From NCBI RefSeq assembly GCF_014898055.3, contig NW_023605194.1, forward strand, positions 98,773,258 through 98,837,257: 64,000 nucleotides of DNA, given 5' to 3'. The DNA is from Talpa occidentalis (Eukaryota > Chordata > Mammalia > Eulipotyphla > Talpidae). The first letter of the stretch is position 1. Every line of letters begins with the position of its first letter. The position numbers and the translations under genes are program-made. Positions 45,449 to 56,530 of the stretch are shown one piece after another. The notes under the pieces are model-generated. The model had not been told where the DNA came from. It ran no database searches and worked only from the letters and a program-made list of their open reading frames with translations.

Positions 45449-46786
45449 TACAGTGAATTACTTTTAACAATTTTTAAATTGGATTTTTCAAATTGAGACA
45501 AAACTGGCTTTTATAGTTACTTACATATTGTCTTTCTGGCACTCATCACGTCTTTGTGTGGATGCTACTTTCCTTCTGCTTTAAGAACTCCTTTAACGAT
45601 TTTTATAATGCAATACTACTAGCATTCACCCAAAATTTTCTTTTGGGTGAAAATAATTTATTTTTCCTTCATTTTTGAAGAATATTTTCATTGGTATTTA
45701 ATTTGGATTTGGCAAGTGTTTTTTAATTTTAGTCCAGATAGTCTAAAATGAAGTCATTGCAATTTTTATTTTTCTTGTATGAAACAGGTTGTTTTCTCTC
45801 CAGCATTACTTAAAATTTTCTTAGCCAAATGTTTTCAGAAATTTGAAGCTGGTGTGCCTGGATCTGATTTTCTTTTTATTCTTTCACTTTGATAAACTTG
45901 TTGGATTTATGGATTTAATTAACATAAAATCTAGAAAAATTTTGGCCATTATTTTTTCCAATATAATTTCTGTTCCTACTTCTTTCCTCTCACTCTCCAA
46001 TCACAAGGATGTTAAACTGATTTTCTCTCATATGTCACTTATTTTTCAGTTTCTATCATGCTTTATTCTATATGTGTACAGTTTAGAGGTTTTTTTTTGT
46101 TGTTGTTATATCTATAGCTACTTACCTTTTTTTCTGTTATATCTAATTTGGTTTTAAATATATTTAGTGAATTTTATTTCAGATGCTATGTTTTTTATAT
46201 TTAGAACTTACCTTTTTTAATATTTTACACTTCTTTCCTCCTTGTGTTTATGTTTTCCTTTGAGGCAACTTGTAATAGCTGTTATGATGGCTTCCTTGCT
46301 AATCCCCTCATCTCTGACTATGAATCATATCTTACTTCTTTACATATTTAGTCATGTTTTATTTTATAATGTCAGATATTCTGAATGTTCCATTGTTTAG
46401 AATCTAGATTTTGCTGTTTTCATTTTAAAAAGCACAGAAAATTGTTTTTGGCAAATTTAATGCTGTTTTTGCTTGAGTTTGTACCTTTGAAAGCCTAGCT
46501 TTTAAACTTTATTTAGGGAGTATCTGGAGTAGGATTTACTCTAAGGCACAGCCATTCAAGGTTTTCTGCTGCATGTCTTATGATTCCACCAGTTTTCCCC
46601 CCTTTAACCTGTTAGAACTTGAATCTGCTGTAAACATTGCATTTGATTTATTGCTTTCAAATAGTTGTTCTTGCCTTTCCTCATTTGGTGGAGTTTACCT
46701 CACAAACGTGCAGACTGTGTGCTGCTAAAGACCCTGAGGATCTTTTATCCAGTTTCCTGGGGCTCTTTCTCTGTAGGTTCTTTTCT

Positions 46787-47106
46787 TTCTTTTTTTTTTT
46801 TATTTTTCATTTTTATTTTTTACATTTTTTTAAAGATTTTTTATTTATGCATGCAAGAGCTGGGGTACAGGCCAGAGATGCCTGTGAGAGGAGTGAGAGG
46901 ATTTGCCAGAGACAGAGTGGGGAGCAGAAGAGGCAGACTGACTGAAATACATTGCTGAGGGGAGCAGCGCGTGAGACAGGAGAGGTCTGCTGCGCCATGT
47001 GGGTAGCTCCCTGGCTGGCCGGAGATCGAACTTGTGCTGCAGAGGCTGTGACTTGCCCCACAGTGAGGTGCTCAACCCCCTGTGCCACCAGGGAGGCCCC
47101 ATCTGT
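46787..47106 (-). mobile_element. tRNA-derived SINE nested in old L1
   Basis: Long T-rich tail (about 46787-46835), then 'aaagattttttatttatgcatgcaagagctggggtacaggcc'. It contains an internal direct repeat near 'cctgtgagaggagtgagagg'. Duplications ctgtaggttcttttct at 46771-46786 and 47107-47122 are perfect (16 bp). Confidence 0.95.
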
Positions 47107-47345
47107 CTGTAGGTTCTTTTCTGTGGCTCATTGCTCCACAAATTCCAGCCACATTCACTTCCCACCCTCAGTCTTCTATCTCCTCAGCTAGTAGATCTTT
47201 GTCCTCTGTGTACCACAGTTCAGAAATTGCCTCCATGCAGAAAACCAGTAATCATGGGTCTGTGCTGCCTGTTGTCCAGTGTCTGGAAAATTATATTTGC
47301 CCACTTTTAAATTTCTTCACAGTTATTTATCAAGCTTCAGAGCAG

Positions 47346-48939
47346 TAGAAAAAGAACTCCCACCTTTATTTTAAACCCTGTGCTTCTTCCTACCTAATAC
47401 TATTCGCCACACTTCTTACACCATCACCCAATGTTTTGATTTCTGTTTTTTTTTTCCGAAGTTCTTGTAACCTAACCCTTTTCAAGTGCCTAGTATGTGT
47501 CATGAACTATCTATGCTCTACATGCTGCCTAATCTAGCTGCATGCCTTTTATCTCTTTATGTATTGCCTCAAGAGGGTCATTAAATGTTTTTTCCTAGTA
47601 TTCTTCTCATATAAACTCTAATAGCAAATGATTGACTTTATTTAAAAGTTTATAGCCAATACAAGTATATATAGCCTTTTGTTAAAAAAAAAAAAAGAAA
47701 GGAAAAGTAGATTATTGGACAATATGATTGCAGACATTAAAGTTTTTGTTCTTCAGTGGTAATTTTAATATGACCCAAATGATGATCATTTTATTTCATG
47801 TCTTATTCATTGGCTAATTATAGCTATTTTTAGAAAAATGATCCTTGGATAATTGCTGACGCTTTTATAACAGATGAAAAAATCCCCAGTTAAGTTTAAA
47901 TTCTAAACAGAGATTTGTGTTTTTTATTTTTATGACTTTTTTTTATATTGTTGCTATTTTCCCCATAACAGTAGCATTTTATTAGGTAGTTGTTCTTCTA
48001 TGTGGGAAATGACATCAAATTTAAAAGTATGTAAAATGTTCACAATAGAATCATGGTTTAGATTGCATTTTACTCTCTAACCAATTACAGATATTTGTTC
48101 ATTGTGTGGTCTGGAAATAAGTACCTCTTAATATTCTTCTCAAGTGCTCTTTCTTTTTCAATGTAGTCCCTCTGCAGGGACTAAAAATAATTATTAAATT
48201 CTACCCAACTCAGTAATTGTATCAGCAAATATTCAAGCCCAAATAATTCAATTTAGACTTTTTAAGTATTTTAGATAAAGTTGTTCAACCTTCCCCCCCA
48301 CTCCCAGCTTTCTCTTTTCTTATGCAATTATGTTCACTGAATGTTTTATTTAATTCACCAGTCAATGCTTGCAGAGCTTTTAGGATAGGGAATTAGGTTT
48401 GTTTTCTCAAATCTAGGTACTTCTCAAGATTATTTGGCATTCGTGGTGACTACCATCTGTGAAAAATTTCAGGAAATAATATTTTGCCAAACATTTATCT
48501 TTTCAGTTCAGTGATTCATAATCTGGCATAAAAATAAATTGTTTAGCGTTTCTATGTTTCAAGTATTTTTTCAGTCATTTTGAAGTTAATTTTCTAGAGT
48601 TTTGAGCTGCTAGTACTCTATCGACTCCACTTTCTTGGAAAATGGCCAGACAGTACAGGAACTTATAATAGATACACTCATTTTGCCAATTACTGTAAAA
48701 GCAAAGACCTTGTTGCGGAGCCCTAAATGCTGAGTGTTGTTGTTACTAAAACTTTCATAGCATTCATTGTGTGTTTGCCTTTATAGCAGGCATGGCAAGG
48801 ACATATATAATCATGGAAATGATGAATCTGATCAACACCTTACTAATCAAAACTGAATTTGTTCCAATCAGGATGCTATTGACATGTTTTTTTAATAGGT
48901 GTCCGGTAGAGCTAAATTTAATCTTGTCAACCTGACTAT
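47346..48939. other. Non-coding DNA, no gene recognised
   Basis: AT-rich. A poly-A tract of 13 lies at 47682-47694. 'aagtgcctagtatgtgtcatgaact' at 47485 hints at a decayed antisense MIR/L2 piece, but this is too weak to annotate separately. Confidence 0.5.
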
Positions 48940-49130
48940 ATTTTGAGAACTTGGGCAAGTCAAGTATCTCTAGTTCCTCAGTTTCTTTCTCTGTTAAATG
49001 GAAATAGTAATTCTGCCTGGAAAAATGATAATAAAAGTTAAAAGAGATAATATTGAGAATAATTGATACATTATTTGGCAGCTAGTAGATGGCTCAACAC
49101 AGTTATTACTATTTTTACTATTATTATTTT
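48940..49130 (+). repeat. MIR SINE relic
   Basis: 'gagaacttgggcaagtcaagtatctctagttcctcagtttctttctctgttaaatgg' followed by 'ggcagctagtagatggctcaacaca' follows the MIR order (cttgggcaagtcac...cctcagtttc...taaatgg...agtaggtgctcaa). Confidence 0.75.
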
Positions 49131-49498
49131 CTAAAATATAATGACTCAAATTTATAATATCAAGCAATTATAATGTTCTAATCTTGAAAAGCTATAGCAT
49201 ATGAACTATAGTTTGGGTATAAGTTACATGCTAGTTTCTTGTAAATTTTATTTTTTAAAAATTGTCATTCAGTAACATATGTACTTATATTATTGGTGAA
49301 GGAAACTATGGGGACTACACCTGAGGGGGTGGAGGGAAGCAAATATTGTTTAAAAATGAACAATGATATAAAAATTAATATAAAAAACATGTGTACTTAT
49401 ATTTAATCAACAAGTAGGAATATTTTTCTTTACATACGAGATACTGGGCTTCGTAGTGTGTTTCACTACTCCCTAGGAAGAGTTTAAAGGGGTATACC
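49131..49498. other. AT-rich non-coding DNA
   Basis: No gene. The last four bases, tacc (49495-49498), are the left target duplication of the provirus-like element. Confidence 0.65.
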
Positions 49499-50096
49499 TG
49501 TTATAGGACAGGGAGAGGGGCAGCCCAAGCCCCGCAAACCTGCCTATTCTAAATGGGTTTTGCCATCCGCCGCATCAACACAAAACATAGGAGACTTTAA
49601 TGGGAAGGAACTTTAATAAAAACTAGGAAACAATACAGGTGAGGCAAAGAGTCTAGTTTCTAAATGAAGCACCCAAAGTTACCCATCCCCTCGTGGGTAA
49701 AAGTCCATCCATATGGGAATGGCGCAGAGCAAAGCCCCAAAGCCTGCTAAAAGTCTAAAGCATCTTCCAGTGGGGACCCACAGAAAAGGGTCACAAACAA
49801 CCGGACAAGCCCGGAAGGAAAAGAGCAAAATCAACATCAAGATAAAAGCTGCCATGGTCACCTCCCCACGGGTCTCACCCACATCTGTGTCACCCAGTCC
49901 ACGAACCAAAAGACAAGCGCAGTTTCTTCACATGTCTCTAGGCTCCATGCGCCTCTTCCAGGTCTCCTTCTGGCTCCATCCTGCTTCCTTCCTCAGTCTC
50001 TTCTGCAGCTTCTCCTCTTCCTGCTCAGCTCCACCCTCCCTTGGGTGGGGCAGGGAACCTGGAACTTCCCCCTTTCCTGGGGACCACCCTGTTACA
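49499..50096 (-). repeat. 3' LTR of minimal ERV (family B)
   Basis: 598 bp. It carries an extra base near 49904 (cgaacc versus cgacc) and a 3-bp insertion (ctccttctgg) near 49967 relative to its partner. ATTAAA-type poly-A signals sit near 49596 and 49612 on the minus strand. The terminal sequences are TGTAACAGGG and CCTATAACA. Confidence 0.93.
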
Positions 50097-50098
50097 AT

Positions 50099-50108
50099 CC
50101 CCCCTTTT
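50099..50108 (-). other. Polypurine tract of minimal ERV
   Basis: The minus strand reads AAAAGGGGGG, two bases before the 3' LTR start TGTAACAG. This is where plus-strand DNA synthesis begins in retroviruses. Confidence 0.85.
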
Positions 50109-50877
50109 AATTTTTATTCCACCATATCTATGGTGGCACAATCTCAGGGTGTAGTCTTAGGAGACAGTCTTTTTTAGGGTTACAATGTGTATAAGAGAAG
50201 CAACAATTAGTCAGCAGCATTGTCCATGAATGTCCAGTATGACAGTTTTCCATTCTGAAAAATAGTCCATTATACCAGCCAAAAGAAAAAAAAAATTGGA
50301 GCGTTAGCTAAAACAAGACAGCAAATATATCAAAATCACAGGGAAAAAATGTTAAAATGGTTCAACTTATGCAAAAACGAATTCTCTCAACCTTGATCCC
50401 AAACTTTAACAGCATAGCAAAAGTTTGCAAATTAAATCTACCTTTAAACCATTTTTCCCATTTTTGCATAAAATCACAGGGCAGAAACAACCAACAGCAA
50501 TTTCTAGCTGGCTTTGTTGAAATATTCCATACAGGATCAGAGCGAACCGTTGGCATCTGGTCGATGCAGGCTTCAGGTATAAAGTTGGTCTCATCAGACT
50601 CCACCTGGGCTTTCCTCTTCTCGAGGGTACCAGGGCATTTTCGTTGGCCGGGTTGTCCAGTCCTGCCAATGGAGGCAAGCTTCCTCACCTTCTTTGGAGG
50701 TCTCTGGAACCCTACAAACAAGGCAAAGCCCAAGCCAGTTTTTCAACAGCAAATCGACATATGAAACAAACACACCGGAGAAACCAAAAATCACATTTGC
50801 GCTTATGGTAGCCAGTGCCATAGGGAAGCCCAATTTCCCCATGGGGCTGACTAACCACGGATGGCTCTGTCCTAAAT

Positions 50878-50891
50878 CACGTTGGACGCCA
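50878..50891 (-). other. Primer-binding site, tRNA-Lys-like
   Basis: The minus strand reads TGGCGTCCAACGTG, four bases after the 5' LTR. It matches the 3' end complement of tRNA-Lys(1,2) (TGGCGCCCAACGTG) at 13 of 14 positions. The similarity stops there. Confidence 0.7.
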
Positions 50892-50895
50892 AATC

Positions 50896-51489
50896 TGTTA
50901 TAGGACAGGGAGAGGGGCAGCCCAAGCCCCGCAAACCTGCCTATTCTAAATGGGTTCTGCCATCCGCCGCATCAACACAAAACATAGGAGACTTTAATGG
51001 GAAGGAACTTTAATAAAAACTAGGAAACAACACAGGTGAGGCAAAGAGTCTAGTTTCTAAATGAAGCACCCAAAGTTACCCATCCCCTCGTGGGTAAAAG
51101 TCCATCCATATGGGAATGGCGCAGAGCAAAGCCCCAAAGCCTGCTAAAAGTCTAAAGCATCTTCCAGTGGGGACCCACAGAAAAGGGTCACAAACAACCG
51201 GACAAGCCCGGAAGGAAAAGAGCAAAATCAACATCAAGATAAAAGCTGCCATGGTCACCTCTCCACGGGTCTCACCCACATCTGTGTCACCCAGTCCACG
51301 ACCAAAAGACAAGCGCAGTTTCTTCACATGTCTCTAGGCTCCATGCGCCTCCTCCAGGTCTCCTGGCTCCATCCTGCTTCCTTCCTCAGTCTCTTCTGCA
51401 GCTTCTCCTCTTCCTGCTCAGCTCCACCCTCCCTTGGGTGGGGCAGGGAACCTGGAACTTCCCCCTTTCCTGGGGACCACCCTGTTACA
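50896..51489 (-). repeat. 5' LTR of minimal ERV (family B)
   Basis: 594 bp with TG...CA ends on the minus strand. An 83-codon sense frame (51327-51076) starts MKKLRLSFGRGLGDTDVG, includes a hydrophobic stretch MAAFILMLILLFSFRAC and ends before the poly-A region. The 3' LTR keeps the same frame except for one indel upstream. Whether it is expressed is unknown. Confidence 0.93.
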
Positions 51490-51493
51490 TACC

Positions 51494-52902
51494 CATTATC
51501 TTTTTTTAAAAAAAATTATCTGCAGTGTTATACAATTTTGTGGCTGAAACTTTTATTCTATAATTTTAACCCAGATATGAGTTGTTGACTGTTAATTATC
51601 ACTTGCTTCATGTCAGGCCATGCCCCAAAAAATTTACATGTAAGAACATACTACTCCCATGTTAATAATTAATACTATTTATAAAAAAGAAAATGAAAAC
51701 AGCAGCCCCTTACTGCCTAGAAAATTGACATATTTCTCCTCTTTATAGTAAGTCATTAACATTAGTATATTCCCTGCCTATTTGTATCAAGCCCTACTTT
51801 TCTGAAGTGTATTTCTTTGTATGTTACTATCTTTATACAAGTAATAATCTTAACACTTAAAGGATAAACACCATTAATGTCACAGAATTCACAAATTAAA
51901 AGATACTTCAGAAGTCATTAAACCCAACCTTTAAAAAGATTTTTTTAATGTATTTAATTATTCAAATAAGTGTTTGTGTTTTTCCAACTTGAACACTAAA
52001 GTTTTTTCCTACACTTTAGATTAAAAGAGAATTTATTTCTATTTTCACAGTGCTGATTGTCAGAATTTTCTCTTTTTGCATTGATTTAGATAGATCTCTA
52101 ACTGTTGGCCATTTTCAAGGTAGAAAAGACTTGTTCCATTATTTCAAAACATACCTGACCTGCCACTTAACCAGCTATTTCCAATCCATTCCCATCATCT
52201 TTCGAGCTCCTTCAAACTCTTATTGGCAAACCTAATGTAACATGCAAACTGCAGAGCCTGATGTGTACTCTACAGTTAGGTTACTTTTAAGCTGCTTTTC
52301 TCTGTTCTTGGCTCTCACACCACCCTTGTTACTCACCTGCTGCCCTTAGCTGTTTCCCTTAGATGATCTCATTATCATCATCTGATTAATGTCTCATTTC
52401 TCGTTGATCGTCATTCACATTTCCTAAAAACGATGTGTCATCTCAGGACCTGTCCAATTACCCTTCCGCTAAGACTGTCCCCAGGATTCTGTCTTCGCTT
52501 GGTCCTTTATCAGAACCCACATCTAGTGTATCCTGCCTCTTAGGTTTTCCTGTTTTTCCTATGCATGTGGGTCATTTTTGTTGTTGCTGAGCATACCTGC
52601 CTGCCTATGGAAGTCGAGACCTCCACTGCAACATCATTTGCACTTTCCTGACCATCCAAGTGTGTGACCTTCTTTGATGCTCAGCTTTTAGTAAATTATT
52701 TTTCAATTTTTGTACATCTGTCACTTGCCTCTCACCAAAAAGCATTTGTAATTTGAAGAAAAACAAACTTGATGAGGAATAATGTCTAAACAAGACTGAG
52801 ATGCTTTTAATAATTCTTTCAGTTAACATTTCAAGTTTAGAAATGAAAATCTATCCTTCTGAACATTGCTTTCCTCTTTTCCTTGTTATATTAAAGCTAT
52901 AT
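51494..52902. other. Non-coding DNA, no gene recognised
   Basis: AT-rich on the left and more mixed from 52200. The small frames at 52050 and 52605 have no domains. No repeat can be named with confidence. Confidence 0.5.
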
Positions 52903-52920
52903 AAGAAACACTTAATTCGT

Positions 52921-53171
52921 GCATCCCTGGTGGTGCAGGCAGTTGAGCACCGTGCCATGAAGCTGTCCACAACCTCTGCAGTGCGGGTTTGATCCTGGCT
53001 GGCCGGGAAGAATCCCACATGGCAAGGCAGACCTCTCCTGTCTCGCCCCCTGTTCCCCTCAGCAGTGTATGTGATCAGTCTGCCTGTTCTGTTCCCTGCT
53101 CTGGCTCTGGTGCATCCTCTCTCCCTCCCGCGCATCTGGCCTGTACCCTGGTTCTTGCATAATAAAAAAAA
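52921..53171 (+). mobile_element. tRNA-derived SINE, sense copy
   Basis: The head is 'gcatccctggtggtgcaggcagttgagc' (box A region TGGTGCAGGCAGTTG) with a box-B-like GGGTTTGATCCTGG. The body ends 'ggcctgtaccctggttcttgcataat' and an A tract. The flanks are similar but diverged (aagaaacacttaattcgt at 52903-52920, aagaagcaattgattcat at 53172-53189). Confidence 0.93.
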
Positions 53172-53189
53172 AAGAAGCAATTGATTCAT

Positions 53190-54407
53190 TTACTCTTTAA
53201 TTTTATGATGCATGAAAGTGGGTGTTTTGACATCAAAACTCTTGAGACGTCATCTGATTCATATCCTGTTGTCAGTAATGAAGGTTGATCATCCAACTGT
53301 CTCTGAAGGTCTATGGGGAAAAAATTTCTATATGATAAGGATGTTCTTCTAATTACAAAAGATACCTGTACATACCAAATATAGGAAGAGTGAGTGCCAA
53401 CCATCAGATAGGACACAAGAAGACGTACCACTTCATAGCAGATTTTTTGTAAACCCAGAACCAAAAGTCTTAATTATTCTTCTGGTTTATTTTTCCCTCT
53501 CATTACTCCCATTATCTTGTTTTGCTTGAGTTGTTTCCTAACACAACATAAGTATGTGCTTCATTGTTTTCCAATAAAAATAGATTTCAACCCAACTTCC
53601 TCTTTCTTTCTATTTTACAAGATTTCATAAACTCTTTTGGCAGTGATATCTTGCTCAAATTTTCTTCCCAGTAACCTGTGACAGTGGCAACAAGTGTCTT
53701 CTGCAGGGGTATGTATATTGCAAACCCATCCAATCCAGGGTTCCTCCCACTTACCAGGGATGTGTTGTGAAATATCATTACCCAATTCAGAATTCACCTA
53801 AAGATCTTATCTTTATTACTTCTGTGCCCTCTATCAATGTATTTATAACCTTGTTATTACACTCCATAAATCTTCTCTTTCTTCTAGACTTTTGGCCAGG
53901 TTTCTATTCTTTTCTCTCCCCAATTTTAATCAGTGTCACATTCTAACAACTATATATGACCTACACCAATTTATATTCTTAAACAAATTTTCTATGTTAT
54001 TTTAAACAGTGTCCTGAACTCCCACATGCCAATATCACACTTATCTCTGTGCCTTGATGATAGCAACTTAATGACTTTATCCCTACCATGGTGCAATCTG
54101 GGCCCTAATTCATTTTTAATGTGAACTGTTTAGAGCTAGGGTAAATTTTTGGTGCTCAAAGCTTCTTGGACACTTACACTCAATCATCCATATTATGTTT
54201 CAAGTATTGATTGTATTGTACTTTGTGTTTCTAAAACTGACTTTCCATTATAAGTCGTATCTTCCTAGTGACAGTAAATTCTTCTGTTTGTCTGCTATTG
54301 AGGCCTTCAACTATATTTAAATCAGCCATAGTGTTGCTTAGCTCTGTTATTTCTAACTGTAACTCATTGTAGGATAAATAAAAAGTATCAGGCTTTTCTG
54401 CCCTCCC
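53190..54407. other. Non-coding DNA, no gene recognised
   Basis: No domain-bearing frame. The minus frames at 53186-53464 (92 codons), 53587-53778 and 53615-53797 are unrecognised and overlap each other, which suggests chance or an old repeat. Confidence 0.5.
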
Positions 54408-54780
54408 GCCATTAGGATTGATGATGGATCCTTGTGGTCCTGCATGCATGCCTGATGGCGGGCACCTGGAGTAGGGTGTGGGCATGCGTAAGTGGGTGCA
54501 CCTGGGCTAAGGCTGGGCTTCTAAGGGTGGCATCACAGGGACACCAGTAGAGAAGCAGAGAGAACGAGAGCGAAAGAGAAAGCAAAAGAGAAGCAGAGAC
54601 CACCAGAGAATGCTGGAGAGTCCAGAAAGAGCCTCCCGGCCCCCTGCCACCTCTGCCTGCCATGTACCTGGTAAATCCCAATAAAAGCCTGCAAAAGCCA
54701 CCGAGGGCTCCAGGACTCTCTCCTCCTTGACCCTGTCTGCTCGAATCATGGAGATCCTGCTCCGTGTCCTCCTGCCATTA
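54408..54780 (+). mobile_element. LTR-like unit with 7-bp flanking repeats
   Basis: GCCATTA occurs at 54408-54414 and 54774-54780 around a 359-bp GC-richer unit. Inside are a purine-rich AGAGA/GAAAGA tract (54554-54602) and a polyadenylation signal AATAAAAGCC (54682-54691). A pyrimidine-rich tail containing ACCCTGTCTGCTCGAATC resembles the R-U5 region of class I LTRs. TG/CA ends are not clear, so it may be a truncated LTR or another composite repeat. Confidence 0.5.
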
Positions 54781-54789
54781 CACTCATAT

Positions 54790-55800
54790 TTTCCTTATCT
54801 CTATTGTGTTGTTTTATATCCTTTTTAAAATTATTTTTGAGTTCCATAAGCTTTGCCAGAACTGTTGCCATGACCTCTTTCTGTCATGCTCTGCAGTTCC
54901 ACTGAGTCAGCGCTCCTTTTAGGGTTGTGTTTTATTTCCCCCCTCCTCTGGCATTTTTGATGTATTCTTCTGTCTCTTTATTTTAATTTTTTATGGATTT
55001 TAGTAGGGATAGATTTTCACACCGTTGTCTTGTACCTGTGGAAGTAATCTGAAGACTAGTACCATGTAGGAGTTGTAGGCATAGAGAAGACTGAGACAGC
55101 AGGGCAGTGAAGGATCATCTGCAGGAAACTCTTGACTTTGAACTTCCTATTGTACTCTGGTTGCAAAGGCTGGGAGTTTTTCTGTTTTCTTTTCCAGCAT
55201 GGACTCTTACCCTGGGCTGTTTCCTCCTATTACTGGTAGGGGAAAGAGCTCAAGTTTGTTCACTTTTTTTTTTTTTTTTGATTTCAGCCCTTGGGTGGAG
55301 GTGGCAGGTGTTTGGGATGTCTCAGCCTGGAATTCTAGGAGAGGCCTCTTCCACGAGGAGAGCCAGCTCATCTGACCAGATTCAGGCTACAGCTGTGCTA
55401 TATTAAGAGCCTCAGACTCATGCCCTTTGTCTCTGCTCTGTGTACCCACACTGCAGCTCTCCAACAATGCACCCTCTGTCCTGGGTGCCTGCTCACTCAC
55501 TCCTTTATTAGCGCAGTCCTGGGTCTCAGGACCCTCAGTTTGTGTGCCTGAGTTTGTGTATCGTAGGTGACTATGCACAGCAGCCACTCCTCACTCTTGT
55601 AGGCTGGGCTGCCCCATCATCATGCTAAAGTTCACTTAAAATTTTTTCTGCCCCTTTCAGTCAGACAGATGCTCCTAGTTGTGCTGTATATGTCCATTTT
55701 TCCCTCGAGGGTTTTTTGGCTTTGCCTTGTAATAGTTTTGTTGTTTGGTAGCTGGAGGAGAGAAGCTGCTTCAGTCAGCCTCCATCTTGCAGGATTGCTG
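54790..55800 (-). mobile_element. Possible old L1 5' region, antisense
   Basis: The right end, read on the minus strand, begins with AATCCTGCAAGATGGAGGCTG, which looks like the start of older mammalian L1s (an AAGATGG YY1-like site near base 10). A GC-richer, non-coding 5' UTR-like stretch follows toward 54900. A T19 tract lies at 55262-55280. Assignment is tentative. Confidence 0.4.
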
Positions 55801-55907
55801 ATTACACTCAAAATGACCCTCTTACAGGCCCATTTTTGTTCTTGAAGCTGGCAAAGATCGAGGTAGGTTTTACAGGATCAAATGCATACTTTGATTCATT
55901 TTCTTTT

Positions 55908-56165
55908 TTAAAAAGATTTATTTATGCATATAAGAACTGGGGTACAGGCCAGAGGTGTGGGGGATGAGAGGATTCACCAGAGACAGAGTGGGAACAGAAC
56001 AGGCAGATTAACTAAAATACACTGCTGAGGGAGCAGTGGGCAAGAAAGGAGAGGTCTGCTGTACCATGTGGATAGCTCCCTGGCTGGGGATCAAACTCGT
56101 GCTGCAGTGGCAGCCAATATCTTCATAGAGCTACAACTTTACCTCTTGTACCACCAGGGAGGCCC
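55908..56165 (-). mobile_element. tRNA-derived SINE, first of a three-copy cluster
   Basis: Tail 'aaaaagatttatttatgcatataagaactggggtacaggcc', head ending 'tgtaccaccagggaggcc'. Target repeats ttcattttctttt-like lie at 55896-55907 and 56166-56177. It is somewhat diverged, and box B reads gatcaaact. Confidence 0.92.
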
Positions 56166-56184
56166 TCATTTTCTTTTATCTTTT

Positions 56185-56470
56185 TATTTTTATTATTAAA
56201 AAATTTTTTTTAAAGATTTATTTATTTATTTATACAAGCACTGGGTACAGTCAGAAGCGCGGGAGGGCGAGTGAATTCACCAGAGCCAGAGCGGGGAGCA
56301 GAGCAGGCAGACTGACAAAGTACACTGCTGAGGGGAGCAGTGGGCATGGCAAGAGAGATCTCATGCCATGTGGGACCCTCGCCCAGCGGCCGGGGATCAA
56401 ACTGGCGCTGCAGAGACTGCGGGCAGCTTCGCAGCCCAGTGCTCAACCGCTGCGCCACCAGGGAGGCCCC
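56185..56470 (-). mobile_element. Young-subfamily SINE, second of the cluster
   Basis: Carries 'caagcactgggtacagtcagaagcgcgggagggcgag' as at 11287 and 21917. Duplications ttcttttatctttt (56171-56184) and ttcttttacctttc (56471-56484) differ at two bases. Confidence 0.93.
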
Positions 56471-56530
56471 TTCTTTTACCTTTCTAAAATATTTTTATAG
56501 CATTCATTACTAAATTTGCTTGTGCTAGTT

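Larger units (their letters stand above)
44290..47345 (-). mobile_element. Old L1/HAL1-like element, antisense, with two nested SINEs
   Basis: Read in plus orientation the segment holds well-known antisense L1 phrases in order. These are 'ctatctaatctgacaatttctgccttttaaattagtatttaga' (44798), 'ttatttttccttcatttttgaagaatattttcattgg' (45658), 'ttttggccattattttttccaatataatttctgttcc' (45940) and 'tccagtgtctggaaaattatatttgcccac' (47275). Reading frames are destroyed. SINEs at 45167 and 46787 interrupt it. The HAL1-like label rests on the ORF1/5' region order and is tentative. Confidence 0.75.
50097..50895 (-). other. ERV interior, about 0.8 kb, degenerate coding content
   Basis: Two overlapping minus-strand frames are open: 82 codons (50594-50842), starting Met-Gly as myristoylated Gag proteins do, and 123 codons (50362-50733). 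Neither shows a protease DSG/DTG motif, a reverse-transcriptase YxDD motif or a zinc knuckle. The interior is probably a deletion product of a once longer provirus. A leader plus packaging region is the likely retained function (inference). Confidence 0.6.
49499..51489 (-). mobile_element. Minimal non-autonomous ERV with two LTRs (family B)
   Basis: On the minus strand the order is 5' LTR (51489-50896), primer-binding site, about 0.8 kb interior, polypurine tract, 3' LTR (50096-49499). Target duplications are tacc at 49495-49498 and 51490-51493. The two LTRs differ at only about five bases and two small indels, so the insertion is fairly recent. The interior cannot encode gag, protease, polymerase or a full envelope, so the element must have depended on proteins from another retrovirus. 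The 4-bp duplication suggests a class I-like integrase. The lysine-like primer site is more usual in class II. Confidence 0.92.
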
